Source of the DNA: Streptomyces neyagawaensis | GTDB taxonomy: Bacteria; Actinomycetota; Actinomycetes; Streptomycetales; Streptomycetaceae | NCBI RefSeq assembly: GCF_023516595.1 | Contig: NZ_JAMGBG010000089.1 | Span: 45,791-109,790, forward strand | Length of the DNA stretch: 64,000 nucleotides | Direction: 5' to 3' | In this document: positions 40,758 to 49,138 of the stretch, piece by piece | Numbering within the stretch: position 1 is the stretch's first letter | How the letters are laid out: each line of letters begins with the position of its first letter | Position numbers and translations under genes: made by a program | The notes under the pieces: model-generated | The model's input: the letters and a program-made list of their open reading frames with translations, nothing else | What the model was told of the DNA's origin: nothing | Databases searched by the model: none

Positions 40758-41780
40758 GTGGCCAAGGTGACTCGGGATGATGTGGCGCGACTGGCGGGAA
40801 CTTCCACCGCCGTCGTCAGCTACGTCATCAACAACGGACCCCGGCCGGTCGCCCCGGCCACGCGCGAGCGTGTCCTCGCCGCGATCAAGGAGCTGGGGTA
40901 CCGGCCCGACCGGGTCGCCCAGGCCATGGCGTCGCGGCGTACCGAGCTGATAGGCCTGATCGTCCCGGACGCCCGTCAGCCGTTCTTCGGCGAGATGGCG
41001 CACGCGGTCGAACAGGCGGCCGCCGAGCGCGGCAAGATGGTCCTCGTCGGGAACTCCGACTACATCGCGGAGCGCGAGGTCCACTATCTGCGGGCGTTCC
41101 TCGGGATGCGTGTCTCCGGGCTGATCCTGGTCAGCCACGCCCTCAACGACAACGCCGCCGCCGAGATAGAGGCGTGGGACGCGCGCGTGGTGCTGCTGCA
41201 CGAGCGGCCCGAGGCGATCGACGACGTCGCCGTGGTGACCGACGACCTCGGCGGCGCCCAGCTCGCCGTGGAGCATCTCCTCTCGCACGGACACGAGTAC
41301 GTCGCGTGTCTGGGCGGCATCGCCGAGACCCCGCTGGTCGGCGACCCCGTCTCCGACCACGTCGAGGGCTGGCGCCGCGCGATGGACGAGGCCGGCATCT
41401 CCACGGAGGGGCGCCTCTTCGAGGCCCCGTACAACCGCTACGACGCGTACAACGTGGCCCTCGACCTGCTCTCCGGCCCGGACCGGCCCCCGGCGATCTT
41501 CTGCTCCACCGACGACCAGGCCATCGGCGTACTGCGCGCCGCGCGTGAGCTGCGCATCGAGGTGCCCGGCGAGCTGGCGGTCGCCGGCTTCGACGACGTC
41601 AAGGAAGCGGCGCTGACCGACCCGCCGCTGACCACGGTCGCGACGGACCGCACGGGGATGGCCCGCGCCGCCGTGGACCTCGTCCTCGACGACGGCCTCC
41701 GCGTGGCGGGCTCCCACCGGGAACGGGTGAAGCTGTTCCCGTCGAAGCTGGTCACACGACGGTCCTGCGGCTGCGCGTAG
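40758..41780 (+). CDS. LacI family transcriptional regulator
   Basis: A 340-residue LacI/GalR regulator. HTH and hinge: VTRDDVARLAGTSTAVVSYV, INNGPRPVAPATRERVLAAI, KELGYRPDRVAQAMASRRT. The periplasmic-binding-type effector domain follows (GLIVPDARQPFFGEMAHAVE, GFDDVKEAALTDPPLTTVA) and ends in the common KLVTRRSCGC motif. Start is the GTG at 40758; TAGACT six nt upstream suggests a leaderless transcript. The effector is probably a sugar, not identified. It lies just downstream of glnR, an arrangement conserved in streptomycetes. Confidence 0.9.
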   Translation: MAKVTRDDVARLAGTSTAVVSYVINNGPRPVAPATRERVLAAIKELGYRPDRVAQAMASRRTELIGLIVPDARQPFFGEMAHAVEQAAAERGKMVLVGNSDYIAEREVHYLRAFLGMRVSGLILVSHALNDNAAAEIEAWDARVVLLHERPEAIDDVAVVTDDLGGAQLAVEHLLSHGHEYVACLGGIAETPLVGDPVSDHVEGWRRAMDEAGISTEGRLFEAPYNRYDAYNVALDLLSGPDRPPAIFCSTDDQAIGVLRAARELRIEVPGELAVAGFDDVKEAALTDPPLTTVATDRTGMARAAVDLVLDDGLRVAGSHRERVKLFPSKLVTRRSCGCA

Positions 41781-41800
41781 CCTCCGGCGGGGGCGGGGTG

Positions 41801-41860
41801 GCGCCGTAGGGGCTCGGGCACGTGGTCGATGCGCCGTAGACGCTCGGGCACGTGGTCGAC
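41801..41860. repeat. 30-nt tandem duplication
   Basis: gcgccgtag-n2-gctcgggcacgtggtcga at 41801-41830 and 41831-41860, differing at three positions. Confidence 0.9.
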
Positions 41861-41879
41861 CGCGGATTCGTCGTGGCTG

Positions 41880-41942
41880 GGGTCGCGCCCGCGCGGCGGA
41901 GCCGTATGTGTCACCGACCCCGCGCCCCTGAAAAGCAGCAGG
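41880..41942. repeat. dispersed intergenic repeat, copy C (partial)
   Basis: cgcggcggagccg...ccccgcgcccctgaaaagcag matches the left part of copy B (36893-36943) and the CCCCTGAAAAGC core of copy A. Confidence 0.75.
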
Positions 41943-41960
41943 GGGCCCTCGCTGTGACGG

Positions 41961-42446
41961 TCAGACCCGGTCGAGCTGCCAGGCGATCGCGCCGGTTGCC
42001 CCTTCGCTGCCGTCGACATCGATGCGGAGCGGCTCGGCGCCGGTGACGCGTTGGTGGACGAGGGCGCCGTCGCACGGCACGGCGACGCCCTTCCGGCCGG
42101 AACCCGCGGGCCTGAACGCCAACTGCGCGCTGCCCTCCCCCACGCACACCAGGGTGATCCGGTACGGCTTGCCGTCCTCGAGGTGGGGTTCGGTGTGCAC
42201 TCCGTCGGTCACCTTCTCCACGCCGGCCTCCACCAGCGCCTCGTCCCCGAGACCGGCCAGTGCCGCCTCGGCCCGCTCGGCGAGCTCCGCGTCGGAAGGC
42301 CCGGCGGCGGTCGCGGTACCGGAGGGCCGGGACGGCGTGGGATCGGCCGCCCCGGCGCCACCGCCCGAAGTGCATGCGACGAGCAGTGCGGGCAGCGCTG
42401 CGGCGGCGCACGCGGTGAACAACGCCCTGGAACGTGATGAGGTCAT
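41961..42446 (-). CDS. small secreted lipoprotein
   Basis: A 161-residue lipoprotein. Signal peptide SSRSRALFTACAAAALPALL with lipobox LLVAC (Cys about residue 25), then a Gly/Ala/Thr/Pro linker and a beta-rich domain (KPYRITLVCVGEGSAQLAFR, GVAVPCDGALVHQRV, LRIDVDGSEGATGAIAWQLD). The two internal Cys could form a disulfide. GGGAGA lies 7 nt before the ATG. No known domain recognised. Divergent from the HtrA-like protease. Confidence 0.75.
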   Translation of the reverse strand: MTSSRSRALFTACAAAALPALLVACTSGGGAGAADPTPSRPSGTATAAGPSDAELAERAEAALAGLGDEALVEAGVEKVTDGVHTEPHLEDGKPYRITLVCVGEGSAQLAFRPAGSGRKGVAVPCDGALVHQRVTGAEPLRIDVDGSEGATGAIAWQLDRV

Positions 42447-42661
42447 GATCAAGTCTCCCGTGGGGACCGGCCCGTACGGCGCGGTTCCACAAGCCGGGAG
42501 GTTCCGGTCGGCCGCCGCGTTGTGCGGCATCACCATGGCTGCACCCCTTTGTTTCCCATGCGGCGGGGGCCGGGCGCCTTTATATGGGGCATACGAGGTT
42601 CTGTCGGGCTTCTCAGGGAGCACTCAGGGAGCTCTCATGGTGGCGCGCGAAGCTCTGTGCC

Positions 42662-43804
42662 ATGACCGAGAGCTTCCGCCGCAGCGGCGAACACGAGAAC
42701 CCCTACCAGGGTGACCAACAGCAGCACGGCACCTCTCCGGTGAACCCGGAGTGGCCGCCCCCGCCGGCCTACGAGCCGACTCCGCCGACGCCGGCGCCCG
42801 CGTACGGCTACGCCGACCAGGGCGCGACCGGGTACGGGTCCGCCTCGACCGCTCTCCTCTCCGAGCCGGTGTCCTCCGGTGCCGCTCCCGCGGCGGCGGC
42901 CTCGTCCTCGTCCGCGTCCGCGTCCGCGTCCGCGTCGAAGAAGCGTGCCAAGGGTCCCCTCGCGCTGGTGGCGGCCGTGGCGATCGTCGCGGCGGCGATC
43001 GGCGGCGGTACGGCGTACGGGATCCAGGAGCTGACCGGCAACGACACCGTCGCCTCCAGCTCGACCAGCACGAGTGTGGTGCCGACCAGCGAGAAGGGCA
43101 CCGTCGCCGGGGTCGCCTCGGCGGTCAGCCCGAGCATCGTGGAGATCAACGCCAACTCGAACGCGGGGGAGTCCACCGGCTCCGGTGTGATCATCACCAG
43201 CGGCGGCGAGATCATCACCAACAACCACGTGGTCTCCGGCGCCTCCCGGATCAAGGTGACGACCCACAGCGGCAAGACGTACAGCGCCGAGGTCGTCGGC
43301 ACCGACAGCAAGAAGGACCTCGCGCTCATCAAGCTGCGGGACGCCTCCGGGCTGAAGGCGGCGACCCTCGGCAACAGCAACGGGGTCAAGGTCGGCGACC
43401 AGGTCGTGGCGATCGGCTCCCCCGAAGGGCTCACCGGCACGGTGACCAGCGGCATCGTCTCCGCGCTCGACCGTGACGTGACGGTCTCGACGGACGAGGG
43501 CCAGCAGCAACAGCAGCAGGGCGGTGGCGGCGGGTGGCCGTTCGAGTTCGGCGGCCAGCAGTTCAACGGCGACACCGGTTCGTCGACTACCACGTACAAG
43601 GCGCTCCAGACCGACGCGTCCCTCAACCCGGGCAACTCCGGCGGCGCCCTCATCGACATGAACGGCAACATCATCGGTATCAACTCCGCGATGTACTCCG
43701 CGTCCTCCTCGGGTGACGCCGGCAGCGCGGGCCTCGGCTTCGCCATCCCGATCAACACGGTCAAGTCCGACCTGAGCACGCTCCGGGCGGGCGGCTCGGA
43801 CTGA
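42662..43804 (+). CDS. htrA2: HtrA-like membrane-anchored serine protease
   Basis: A 380-residue trypsin-like serine protease. N-terminal Pro/Gln/Ser-rich cytoplasmic segment (1-95), one transmembrane helix (LALVAAVAIVAAAIGGGTAY), then the protease domain. Catalytic His in EIITNNHVVSG, Asp in SKKDLALIKL and Ser in LNPGNSGGALI are all present. No PDZ domain follows, so it is shorter than classical HtrA. In S. lividans the equivalent gene beside cssRS (SCO4157) is induced by CssR under secretion stress to degrade misfolded exported proteins. A Gln run and poly-Gly insertion lie before the active Ser. Confidence 0.9.
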   Translation: MTESFRRSGEHENPYQGDQQQHGTSPVNPEWPPPPAYEPTPPTPAPAYGYADQGATGYGSASTALLSEPVSSGAAPAAAASSSSASASASASKKRAKGPLALVAAVAIVAAAIGGGTAYGIQELTGNDTVASSSTSTSVVPTSEKGTVAGVASAVSPSIVEINANSNAGESTGSGVIITSGGEIITNNHVVSGASRIKVTTHSGKTYSAEVVGTDSKKDLALIKLRDASGLKAATLGNSNGVKVGDQVVAIGSPEGLTGTVTSGIVSALDRDVTVSTDEGQQQQQQGGGGGWPFEFGGQQFNGDTGSSTTTYKALQTDASLNPGNSGGALIDMNGNIIGINSAMYSASSSGDAGSAGLGFAIPINTVKSDLSTLRAGGSD

Positions 43805-43814
43805 CGGCCACGCT

Positions 43815-43893
43815 GGCCACCGTGCCACCGCAGCCACCGCAGCCACCACGGCCACCACGGCCACCCCGGCCACCACGGCCACCACGGCCACCG
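43815..43893. repeat. 9-nt tandem repeat ccaccacgg
   Basis: About eight units of ccaccacgg/ccaccccgg/ccaccgcag directly after the protease stop. Confidence 0.88.
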
Positions 43894-43922
43894 ACTGGCT
43901 CTCCTTCGACTTGGAGGTCGAC

Positions 43923-44123
43923 ATGATCAAGCAGGTTGCGCACGACGCCCCGGCCGCCGACGGCCCCTCCGGACTCGGCCTCGCCCTCGCCGTGGCGGCC
44001 GAGCTGCACCCGCCGGTCACGCGGGCCCCCGAGGTCGCGCCCGCCGCGACCCGGGCCATGGCTCCCCGACGGAAGTCGACGGCCACGGCGGCCCGCACCC
44101 ACCGCCGTACGACAGTCGGATGA
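43923..44123 (+). CDS. 66-residue Ala-rich hypothetical protein
   Basis: A short gene between the protease and cssR. ATG at 43923 with TTGGAGGTCGAC directly upstream, a good ribosome site. The product starts MIKQVAHDAPAADGPSGLGL, is Ala/Pro-rich and ends very basic (KSTATAARTHRRTTVG). No domain recognised. The Shine-Dalgarno supports translation. Confidence 0.55.
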   Translation: MIKQVAHDAPAADGPSGLGLALAVAAELHPPVTRAPEVAPAATRAMAPRRKSTATAARTHRRTTVG

Positions 44124-44256
44124 TCGGCTGAGGCTCGACTTATCCACAGCCCTGCCCAACCCGGCGCCCTGGAACGTGCGAGGCTGAGTCCGGATCGACC
44201 ACTCCTCGCTCTCCTCCCCCCTCCACGTCCCACCGCACCCGAGGAACGACACGACC

Positions 44257-44991
44257 ATGAGCCCCGCCGAAGGCGACCGTGAACCCCAGCGCATCCTCAT
44301 CGTCGACGACGAGCCGGCGGTGCGCGAAGCACTCCAGCGCAGCCTCGCCTTCGAGGGGTACGACACGAGGGTCGCGGTCGACGGCGCGGACGCGCTGGAA
44401 AAGGCGACCGCGTACAAGCCGGACCTGGTGATCCTCGACATCCAGATGCCCCGCATGGACGGCCTGACCGCCGCCCGCCGGATCCGCGGCGCGGGCGATA
44501 CGACCCCCATCCTGATGCTGACGGCCCGCGACACGGTCGGCGACCGTGTCACCGGCCTCGACGCGGGCGCCGACGACTACCTGGTCAAGCCCTTCGAGCT
44601 GGACGAACTCTTCGCCCGCGTCCGCGCGCTGCTGCGCCGCAGCTCGTACGCGGCGGCCGTCGCCGAGACGGCCCAGGAGGACGAGGCGCTCACCTTCGCG
44701 GACCTGCGGATGGACCTGGCGACCCGTGAGGTGCGGCGGGGCGACCGGCCGGTGGAGCTGACCCGTACGGAGTTCACGCTGCTGGAGATGTTCATGGCGC
44801 ACCCGCGCCAGGTCCTCACCCGCGAGCAGATCCTGAAGGCGGTCTGGGGCTTCGACTTCGAGCCCAGCTCCAACTCCCTCGACGTGTACGTCATGTATCT
44901 GCGCCGCAAGACGGAGGCGGCGGGCGAGCCCCGCCTCGTCCACACGGTGCGCGGCGTGGGGTACGTCCTGCGACAAGGCGGCGCGGAGTGA
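44257..44991 (+). CDS. cssR: secretion-stress response regulator CssR
   Basis: A 244-residue OmpR/PhoB-family response regulator. Receiver with acidic pair IVDDEPAVREAL, phospho-acceptor in LVILDIQMPRMDG near residue 63, Thr in LMLTARDT and Lys in DDYLVKPFEL. C-terminal winged helix LTRTEFTLLEMFMAHPRQVL, SSNSLDVYVMYLRRKTEAAG. Its stop overlaps the kinase GTG by 4 nt, so the two are translationally coupled. The pair follows the HtrA-like protease exactly as SCO4157-4156-4155, identified in S. lividans as CssRS. Assignment rests on synteny and sequence type. Confidence 0.88.
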   Translation: MSPAEGDREPQRILIVDDEPAVREALQRSLAFEGYDTRVAVDGADALEKATAYKPDLVILDIQMPRMDGLTAARRIRGAGDTTPILMLTARDTVGDRVTGLDAGADDYLVKPFELDELFARVRALLRRSSYAAAVAETAQEDEALTFADLRMDLATREVRRGDRPVELTRTEFTLLEMFMAHPRQVLTREQILKAVWGFDFEPSSNSLDVYVMYLRRKTEAAGEPRLVHTVRGVGYVLRQGGAE

Positions 44992-46442
44992 AGAAGATCC
45001 TGCGCCGCTACCGCACCCTCCCGATCCGCACCCGCCTGTCCCTCCTGGTCGCGGCGGCGGTCGCCTTCGCGGTGGCGGCGGTATCGGTGACGTGCTGGTT
45101 CATCGTGCAGGGGAAGCTGTACGACCTGGTCGACGACCAACTTGACAAGGCCATGGGCATGGGGGCGATCCAGGACCAGGCCAGGTACGCGGTCAACAAC
45201 TGCACCCAGACCGTCGGCGAGCAGAACCCCCGCTTCGGTCCCCGCAACACCTACTTCCAGGTGGTGCTGGACGATGAGACGTCCTGCGTTCTGGACTTCT
45301 CCTCGGGTCTGGTCAAGGTGACCCACACCGACATGGAGGTGGTGAACGGCACCGAGCGCACCGAGGCCATCTACCACAACGGCACCGACACCAAGGGAAA
45401 CGACGTACGAGTCAAGACCCAGCCGGTGAGTATCGCCGATCCGGAGACGGGCCAGCTGTCCAACGCGGCGCTGATCGCCGCCCTCCCCCTCCACGGCACC
45501 CAAGCCACTCTCAACGACCTCGCCCTGATCCTTCTGCTGGTCTCCGGTATCGGAGTCGTCGGTGCCGGAGCGGCCGGGCTGGCCGTGGCCCGGGCGGGGC
45601 TGCGCCCCGTCGACAAGCTCACGGACGCCGTCGAGCACGTGGCGCGCACGGAGGATCTGAGCATCCGTATCCCGGTGGAGGACGAGAGCGAGGACGAGGT
45701 CGCCCGGCTGTCCCGTTCCTTCAACTCGATGACGAGCGCGCTGGCCAGCTCCCGTGACCTGCAACAGCAGCTGATCGCCGACGCGGGCCATGAACTCCGC
45801 ACCCCGCTGACGTCCCTGCGGACGAACATAGAGCTGCTCAGCCGCAGCGAGGAGACGGGCCGCCCCATCCCGGCCGACGACCGCAAGGCCCTGCTCGCCT
45901 CGGTGAAGGCGCAGATGACGGAACTGGCCTCACTGATCGGCGACTTGCAGGAGCTGTCCCGCTCCGACTCCGGTCAGAACGGCGGCCGGCTCCAGATCGT
46001 CGACTTCCAGGAGACGGTCGAGGCCGCGCTGCGCCGGGCCCGGCTGCGGGGCCCGGAGCTGACGATCACGGCGGACCTCCAGCCCTGGTACGTACGTTCC
46101 GAGCCCTCAGCCCTGCAGCGGGCGATCGTCAACATCCTCGACAACGCGGTGAAGTTCAGCCCCGAGGGCGGCACGATCGAGGTGGCACTGGAGTCGGGCG
46201 TCCTCACGGTGCGGGACCACGGCCCCGGCATCCCCGCCGACGAACTCCCCCATGTCTTCGACCGCTTCTGGCGCTCCCCCAGCGCAAGGGCCCTCCCCGG
46301 CTCCGGCCTGGGCCTCTCCATCGTGGCCCGCACGGTCCAACAGGCAGGCGGCGAGGTCACCCTGACCCGAGCGAAGGGCGGCGGCACGCTGGCGACGGTT
46401 CGGCTGCCGGGGGCGGCTACGCCTCCGCCGGAGATGACATAG
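44988..46442 (+). CDS. cssS: secretion-stress sensor histidine kinase CssS
   Basis: A 484-residue membrane histidine kinase. TM1 (LSLLVAAAVAFAVAAVSVTC), an extracytoplasmic sensor of about 130 residues with two Cys (NNCTQTVG, ETSCVLDF), TM2 (LALILLLVSGIGVVGAGAAG), HAMP, then DHp box with phospho-acceptor His in DAGHELRTPLTSL and catalytic ATPase boxes N (NILDNAVKFS), G1 (VRDHGPGIPADELPHVFDRF) and G2 (GSGLGLSIVAR). It phosphorylates CssR. The 3' end overlaps a convergent small gene by 26 nt. Confidence 0.9.
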   Translation: MKKILRRYRTLPIRTRLSLLVAAAVAFAVAAVSVTCWFIVQGKLYDLVDDQLDKAMGMGAIQDQARYAVNNCTQTVGEQNPRFGPRNTYFQVVLDDETSCVLDFSSGLVKVTHTDMEVVNGTERTEAIYHNGTDTKGNDVRVKTQPVSIADPETGQLSNAALIAALPLHGTQATLNDLALILLLVSGIGVVGAGAAGLAVARAGLRPVDKLTDAVEHVARTEDLSIRIPVEDESEDEVARLSRSFNSMTSALASSRDLQQQLIADAGHELRTPLTSLRTNIELLSRSEETGRPIPADDRKALLASVKAQMTELASLIGDLQELSRSDSGQNGGRLQIVDFQETVEAALRRARLRGPELTITADLQPWYVRSEPSALQRAIVNILDNAVKFSPEGGTIEVALESGVLTVRDHGPGIPADELPHVFDRFWRSPSARALPGSGLGLSIVARTVQQAGGEVTLTRAKGGGTLATVRLPGAATPPPEMT

Positions 46443-46779
46443 GGCTCTCCCCGCCTTCCTGCCAGAAGATCTGCTCCACCGTGATCTGCGGTTCTTCCGC
46501 TCGCGGTACGAAGGTGTACGTCAGCCAGCCACTTCCCCCATCGAAGTAGCAGACGCGAGGACCCCTCGGCTGACTGGACCGAACCGGCTCGACCCACATG
46601 CCGTCGGGCAGGTCAGCGTCGGTCTCGATGCCTCGGAAATAGGGGTCCTTCACGGCGACCAGTTCAGCACGTGTGGAGTAGACCACCTCCTGTACGCGGA
46701 CGGGCAGCGCTTCGAGAGCAGCAAGGGCATCGAGCCGCCAGTCCATCTGCCAGGGCGGCCCCATGAACTCATCGGTCAC
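46417..46779 (-). CDS. hypothetical protein, possible RelE/ParE-like toxin partner
   Basis: A 120-residue protein with an N-terminal helix (WRLDALAALEALPVRVQEVV), then a beta-rich half (SSQPRGPRVCYFDGGSGWLT, YTFVPRAEEPQITVEQIFW). The layout, helix hairpin then antiparallel strands, recalls RelE/ParE toxins, but no catalytic residues can be assigned. It overlaps the upstream DUF6247-type gene by 4 nt (ATGA), the usual coupling in toxin-antitoxin pairs. Its tail overlaps the end of cssS by 26 nt on the opposite strand. Confidence 0.55.
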   Translation of the reverse strand: MTDEFMGPPWQMDWRLDALAALEALPVRVQEVVYSTRAELVAVKDPYFRGIETDADLPDGMWVEPVRSSQPRGPRVCYFDGGSGWLTYTFVPRAEEPQITVEQIFWQEGGESPMSSPAEA

Positions 46780-47123
46780 TCGCCGGGCTCCATGCGCAGT
46801 GCCCTGTGACGAATCCTCGACGCTTCTTCGAGAAGGGCTTTCGCCTCGGCGGCGTCAGTGCACTCGGATGCACGGAGTTCCAGGTCACGTAGGTGGTCGT
46901 CCAGCTTGGGGTCACGTGCGATCGCGTACTCGACCCACCAACGCGCCACGAAAGCCGGCACAGGGCGGAGGTCATAGGTGTCGGCGATGGCCCGCTTCCA
47001 GTGCGCGTCGAAATCCGGGAGCAGAAGCGGCGCGTGCTCGGCAATCGCTCTGCGCAGTGCCGCGGGGTTCCGCTCGGGCATGGGCGGGACGACCTGATCG
47101 GATTCCTCAGCACGCGCAGCCAT
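46776..47123 (-). CDS. DUF6247-like protein, possible antitoxin partner
   Basis: A 115-residue helical protein: RNPAALRRAIAEHAPLLLPD, FDAHWKRAIADTYDLRPVPA, FVARWWVEYAIARDPKLDDH, ending in RIRHRALRMEPGE. It resembles the DUF6247 family often found next to small RelE-like genes in Streptomyces. The ATG at 47123 has a strong GAAGGAGG box. The upstream position and 4-nt overlap fit an antitoxin, but no DNA-binding motif is evident. Function unproven. Confidence 0.6.
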   Translation of the reverse strand: MAARAEESDQVVPPMPERNPAALRRAIAEHAPLLLPDFDAHWKRAIADTYDLRPVPAFVARWWVEYAIARDPKLDDHLRDLELRASECTDAAEAKALLEEASRIRHRALRMEPGE

Positions 47124-47484
47124 GATCGAGGTCCTCCTTCGTCGCGTCGTGTCTACGACCATAGTCGCGCTCACCATCCCAGCGCGGATCGTCCACGCAC
47201 GCTCTCGGGCCCCCAGCCGAATCCGTCACCGAAGATCGCATGTGCCGCCATGCCACCACCGTGACCGAACCGGCCGCTCCGAGCCCCGGTTTTCCGACTG
47301 GTTCACCCCACGGGATGAACACCGGCTACGAGGCCGAAGTCGACGTCACCGGAGTTCGGAGAGGCACAGCCCTTGAGTGCAGTACCCGAAGAGACAATAG
47401 AGACGGTTGTGTCAGGGTTCGTACGGTGGTCGTCCTTCCCCTGCCCCACCGGGGATCCAACGGGGACGATCGCTGTGAGGGACG
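47124..47484. other. 360-nt divergent gap
   Basis: Lies between the DUF6247-like gene and a secreted protein gene reading the other way. Open frames here look non-coding. I see no clear repeats; GAGAGGCACAGCC and CAATAGAGACGG stretches near 47350-47405 are less GC-rich and may hold the secreted protein promoter. Confidence 0.45.
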
Positions 47485-48150
47485 ATGCAGAAGATCAAGC
47501 TGGTCGCCACCGGCGTAGTGACCGCGGCGCTGCTGGCCGGGACCGGGCCGGCGCAGGCGATGTCGGGACAGGACGCGACGGACGCCGTGGCGGCGAAGGG
47601 CTCGTCGAAGCTGAAGATCCTGAAGGATTTCGACTACTCGCGGTCGAAGTCACGGACGTTGCCGCTGCGCCAGGGTGAGTACTACCGCAACAGCAAGGGA
47701 AAGATGGTCGGCTTCGGCTGGACCAAGATCAAGAAGCGTCACAACATCACCAAGTACGGCATCATCGGCTGGCTGGCCAAGTCACCCAACGTCGCGCCCC
47801 AGGGCAACAAGCGGTACGGCCTCACCGGGTTCGCCCATCACATCAAGTGCAAGTCCGGCAGCTGCAAGATCGTGGACCGCCGCAAGATGATCCTCGTGAC
47901 GGACGAGACGGCGACGCCGGTCGGCGAGGGGCCTCGCTTCGCGTACTTCGGCGCGGTGACGTCGTTCTGCTACGACACGAAGAAGACCCTGAAGTGCCCG
48001 ACCTGGGTGAACACCAAGTTCAAGATCCCGAAGAGCGCGGCGGCCGACGTGCGGTCCATGAACTCCGGCACGGCGCGGGACGGGGAACGCTATGTGTTCA
48101 CGTACCAGCCGGTGAAGACCGTCAAGGGCGCCCTGACCTTGGCGTCGTAG
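47485..48150 (+). CDS. secreted cysteine-containing protein of unknown function
   Basis: A 221-residue exported protein. Signal peptide KIKLVATGVVTAALLAGTGP with cleavage after AQA near residue 25. The mature part is basic and Lys-rich (FDYSRSKSRTLPLRQGEYYR, MVGFGWTKIKKRHNITKYG), with two Cys pairs (KCKSGSCK and FCYDTKKTLKC) that could form two disulfides. Third-position GC is lower than in neighbours (many aag, aac, atc), which hints at constrained Lys/Ile content or transfer. A GAGGGACG box precedes the ATG. No domain recognised. Confidence 0.7.
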   Translation: MQKIKLVATGVVTAALLAGTGPAQAMSGQDATDAVAAKGSSKLKILKDFDYSRSKSRTLPLRQGEYYRNSKGKMVGFGWTKIKKRHNITKYGIIGWLAKSPNVAPQGNKRYGLTGFAHHIKCKSGSCKIVDRRKMILVTDETATPVGEGPRFAYFGAVTSFCYDTKKTLKCPTWVNTKFKIPKSAAADVRSMNSGTARDGERYVFTYQPVKTVKGALTLAS

Positions 48151-48261
48151 CCGCCGCAGAGTCGGGTGGGCGGGTCGGTCGGGGGCCTGTGGGCCGCTTC
48201 GGGCATCGTGGGATGTCCGGGGCGGCGTCGCCCTGTTCGGAAAGCCTCGGGAGGACCGCGG

Positions 48262-48918
48262 ATGAGCAGGCACGGGGAACCCCACGAGCACGGGGAGCAC
48301 GGCGAGCGAGGGAAGCGCGGGGTGTCGGGGGCGTCCGGGGAGCTCGGGGAGACGTCGCGGTACGTCTTCTCGTACGAACCTCTCGGCGAACCGGGGGCGG
48401 GACCGGTCGACACCAGCGAGCGGGATCGCCGGGACGCCGAGGTCGGCGCGTTCCTGAACCATGTCGCCGAGCTGGGCTTCGAGGCCGGGCCGAAGGGGTT
48501 GGAGCTGCGGAGCGTGGACGTGGCGACCCGCACGTGCGCCTTCCGGCAGGAACGAGAGGTGGACCCCCGGCCGCCGGTACGGGCGCCCGGCGAGGAGTCG
48601 GGCGGAGCGGTCCTGCTGGGCTCCCCCTCCTGGGCCCATCTCGCCCACCTGGTCGGCGAGCTGCCGTTTCTGTTCTCGTTCCGCGAGTACGGGCCTGAGG
48701 GCGGACCGGAACTGCGCGGCGTGGACGCGCCGACCCGGGAGTGGGCCGACGTACTCGTGGAGCACCGAGGCGAACAGTGGCGCGTAAGGGTCGCTCTGGA
48801 GGGCCGCGAACGCCCCGTCGAGTTCCCCGGAATGGAGATCGGCGAGTTGTTCGGCGAGGGCGACTACCGGAGGTTCCTCCTGCCCGGCACGACGGATGTG
48901 CTGGACGCGGGGGTGTAG
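48262..48918 (+). CDS. hypothetical protein
   Basis: A 218-residue protein with a His/Glu/Gly-rich head of repeats (HGEPHEHGEHGERGKRG) and a soluble alpha/beta body (RYVFSYEPLGEPG, AEVGAFLNHVAELGFEAGPK, WAHLAHLVGELPFLFSFREY). Start ATG at 48262 with GGGAGG 8 nt upstream. No transmembrane segment, no family recognised. Histidine-rich head could bind metal, speculative. Confidence 0.6.
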   Translation: MSRHGEPHEHGEHGERGKRGVSGASGELGETSRYVFSYEPLGEPGAGPVDTSERDRRDAEVGAFLNHVAELGFEAGPKGLELRSVDVATRTCAFRQEREVDPRPPVRAPGEESGGAVLLGSPSWAHLAHLVGELPFLFSFREYGPEGGPELRGVDAPTREWADVLVEHRGEQWRVRVALEGRERPVEFPGMEIGELFGEGDYRRFLLPGTTDVLDAGV

Positions 48919-48928
48919 GACAGGGGGC

Positions 48929-49138
48929 TCACTCGGCCGGGCCGGCCTTGACTCCGTCCACAAAGCGGGACCAGGAGTCGGTCGAGAAGATCAGGGGGCG
49001 GGCGTTCGGGGTTTTGCTGTCCCGGACGGGGACTATGCCGGGTTGGCCGTCGGCGACTTCCAGGCAGTTCGTACCGCCCCCGTCGCTGTACGACGACTTG
49101 CGCCAGGCGGCAGTGGTGAGGTCGGGGGTCCGGTTCAC
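48929..49138 (-). CDS. DUF397 domain protein
   Basis: A 69-residue DUF397 protein: PDLTTAAWRKSSYSDGGGTN, CLEVADGQPGIVPVRDSKTP, then FSTDSWSRFVDGVK. It follows an XRE regulator with a 4-nt GTGA overlap. DUF397 genes next to XRE-DUF5753 genes are a very common Streptomyces pair (like whiJ and its neighbours), with the small protein thought to modulate the regulator. GTG start. Confidence 0.9.
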   Translation of the reverse strand: MNRTPDLTTAAWRKSSYSDGGGTNCLEVADGQPGIVPVRDSKTPNARPLIFSTDSWSRFVDGVKAGPAE

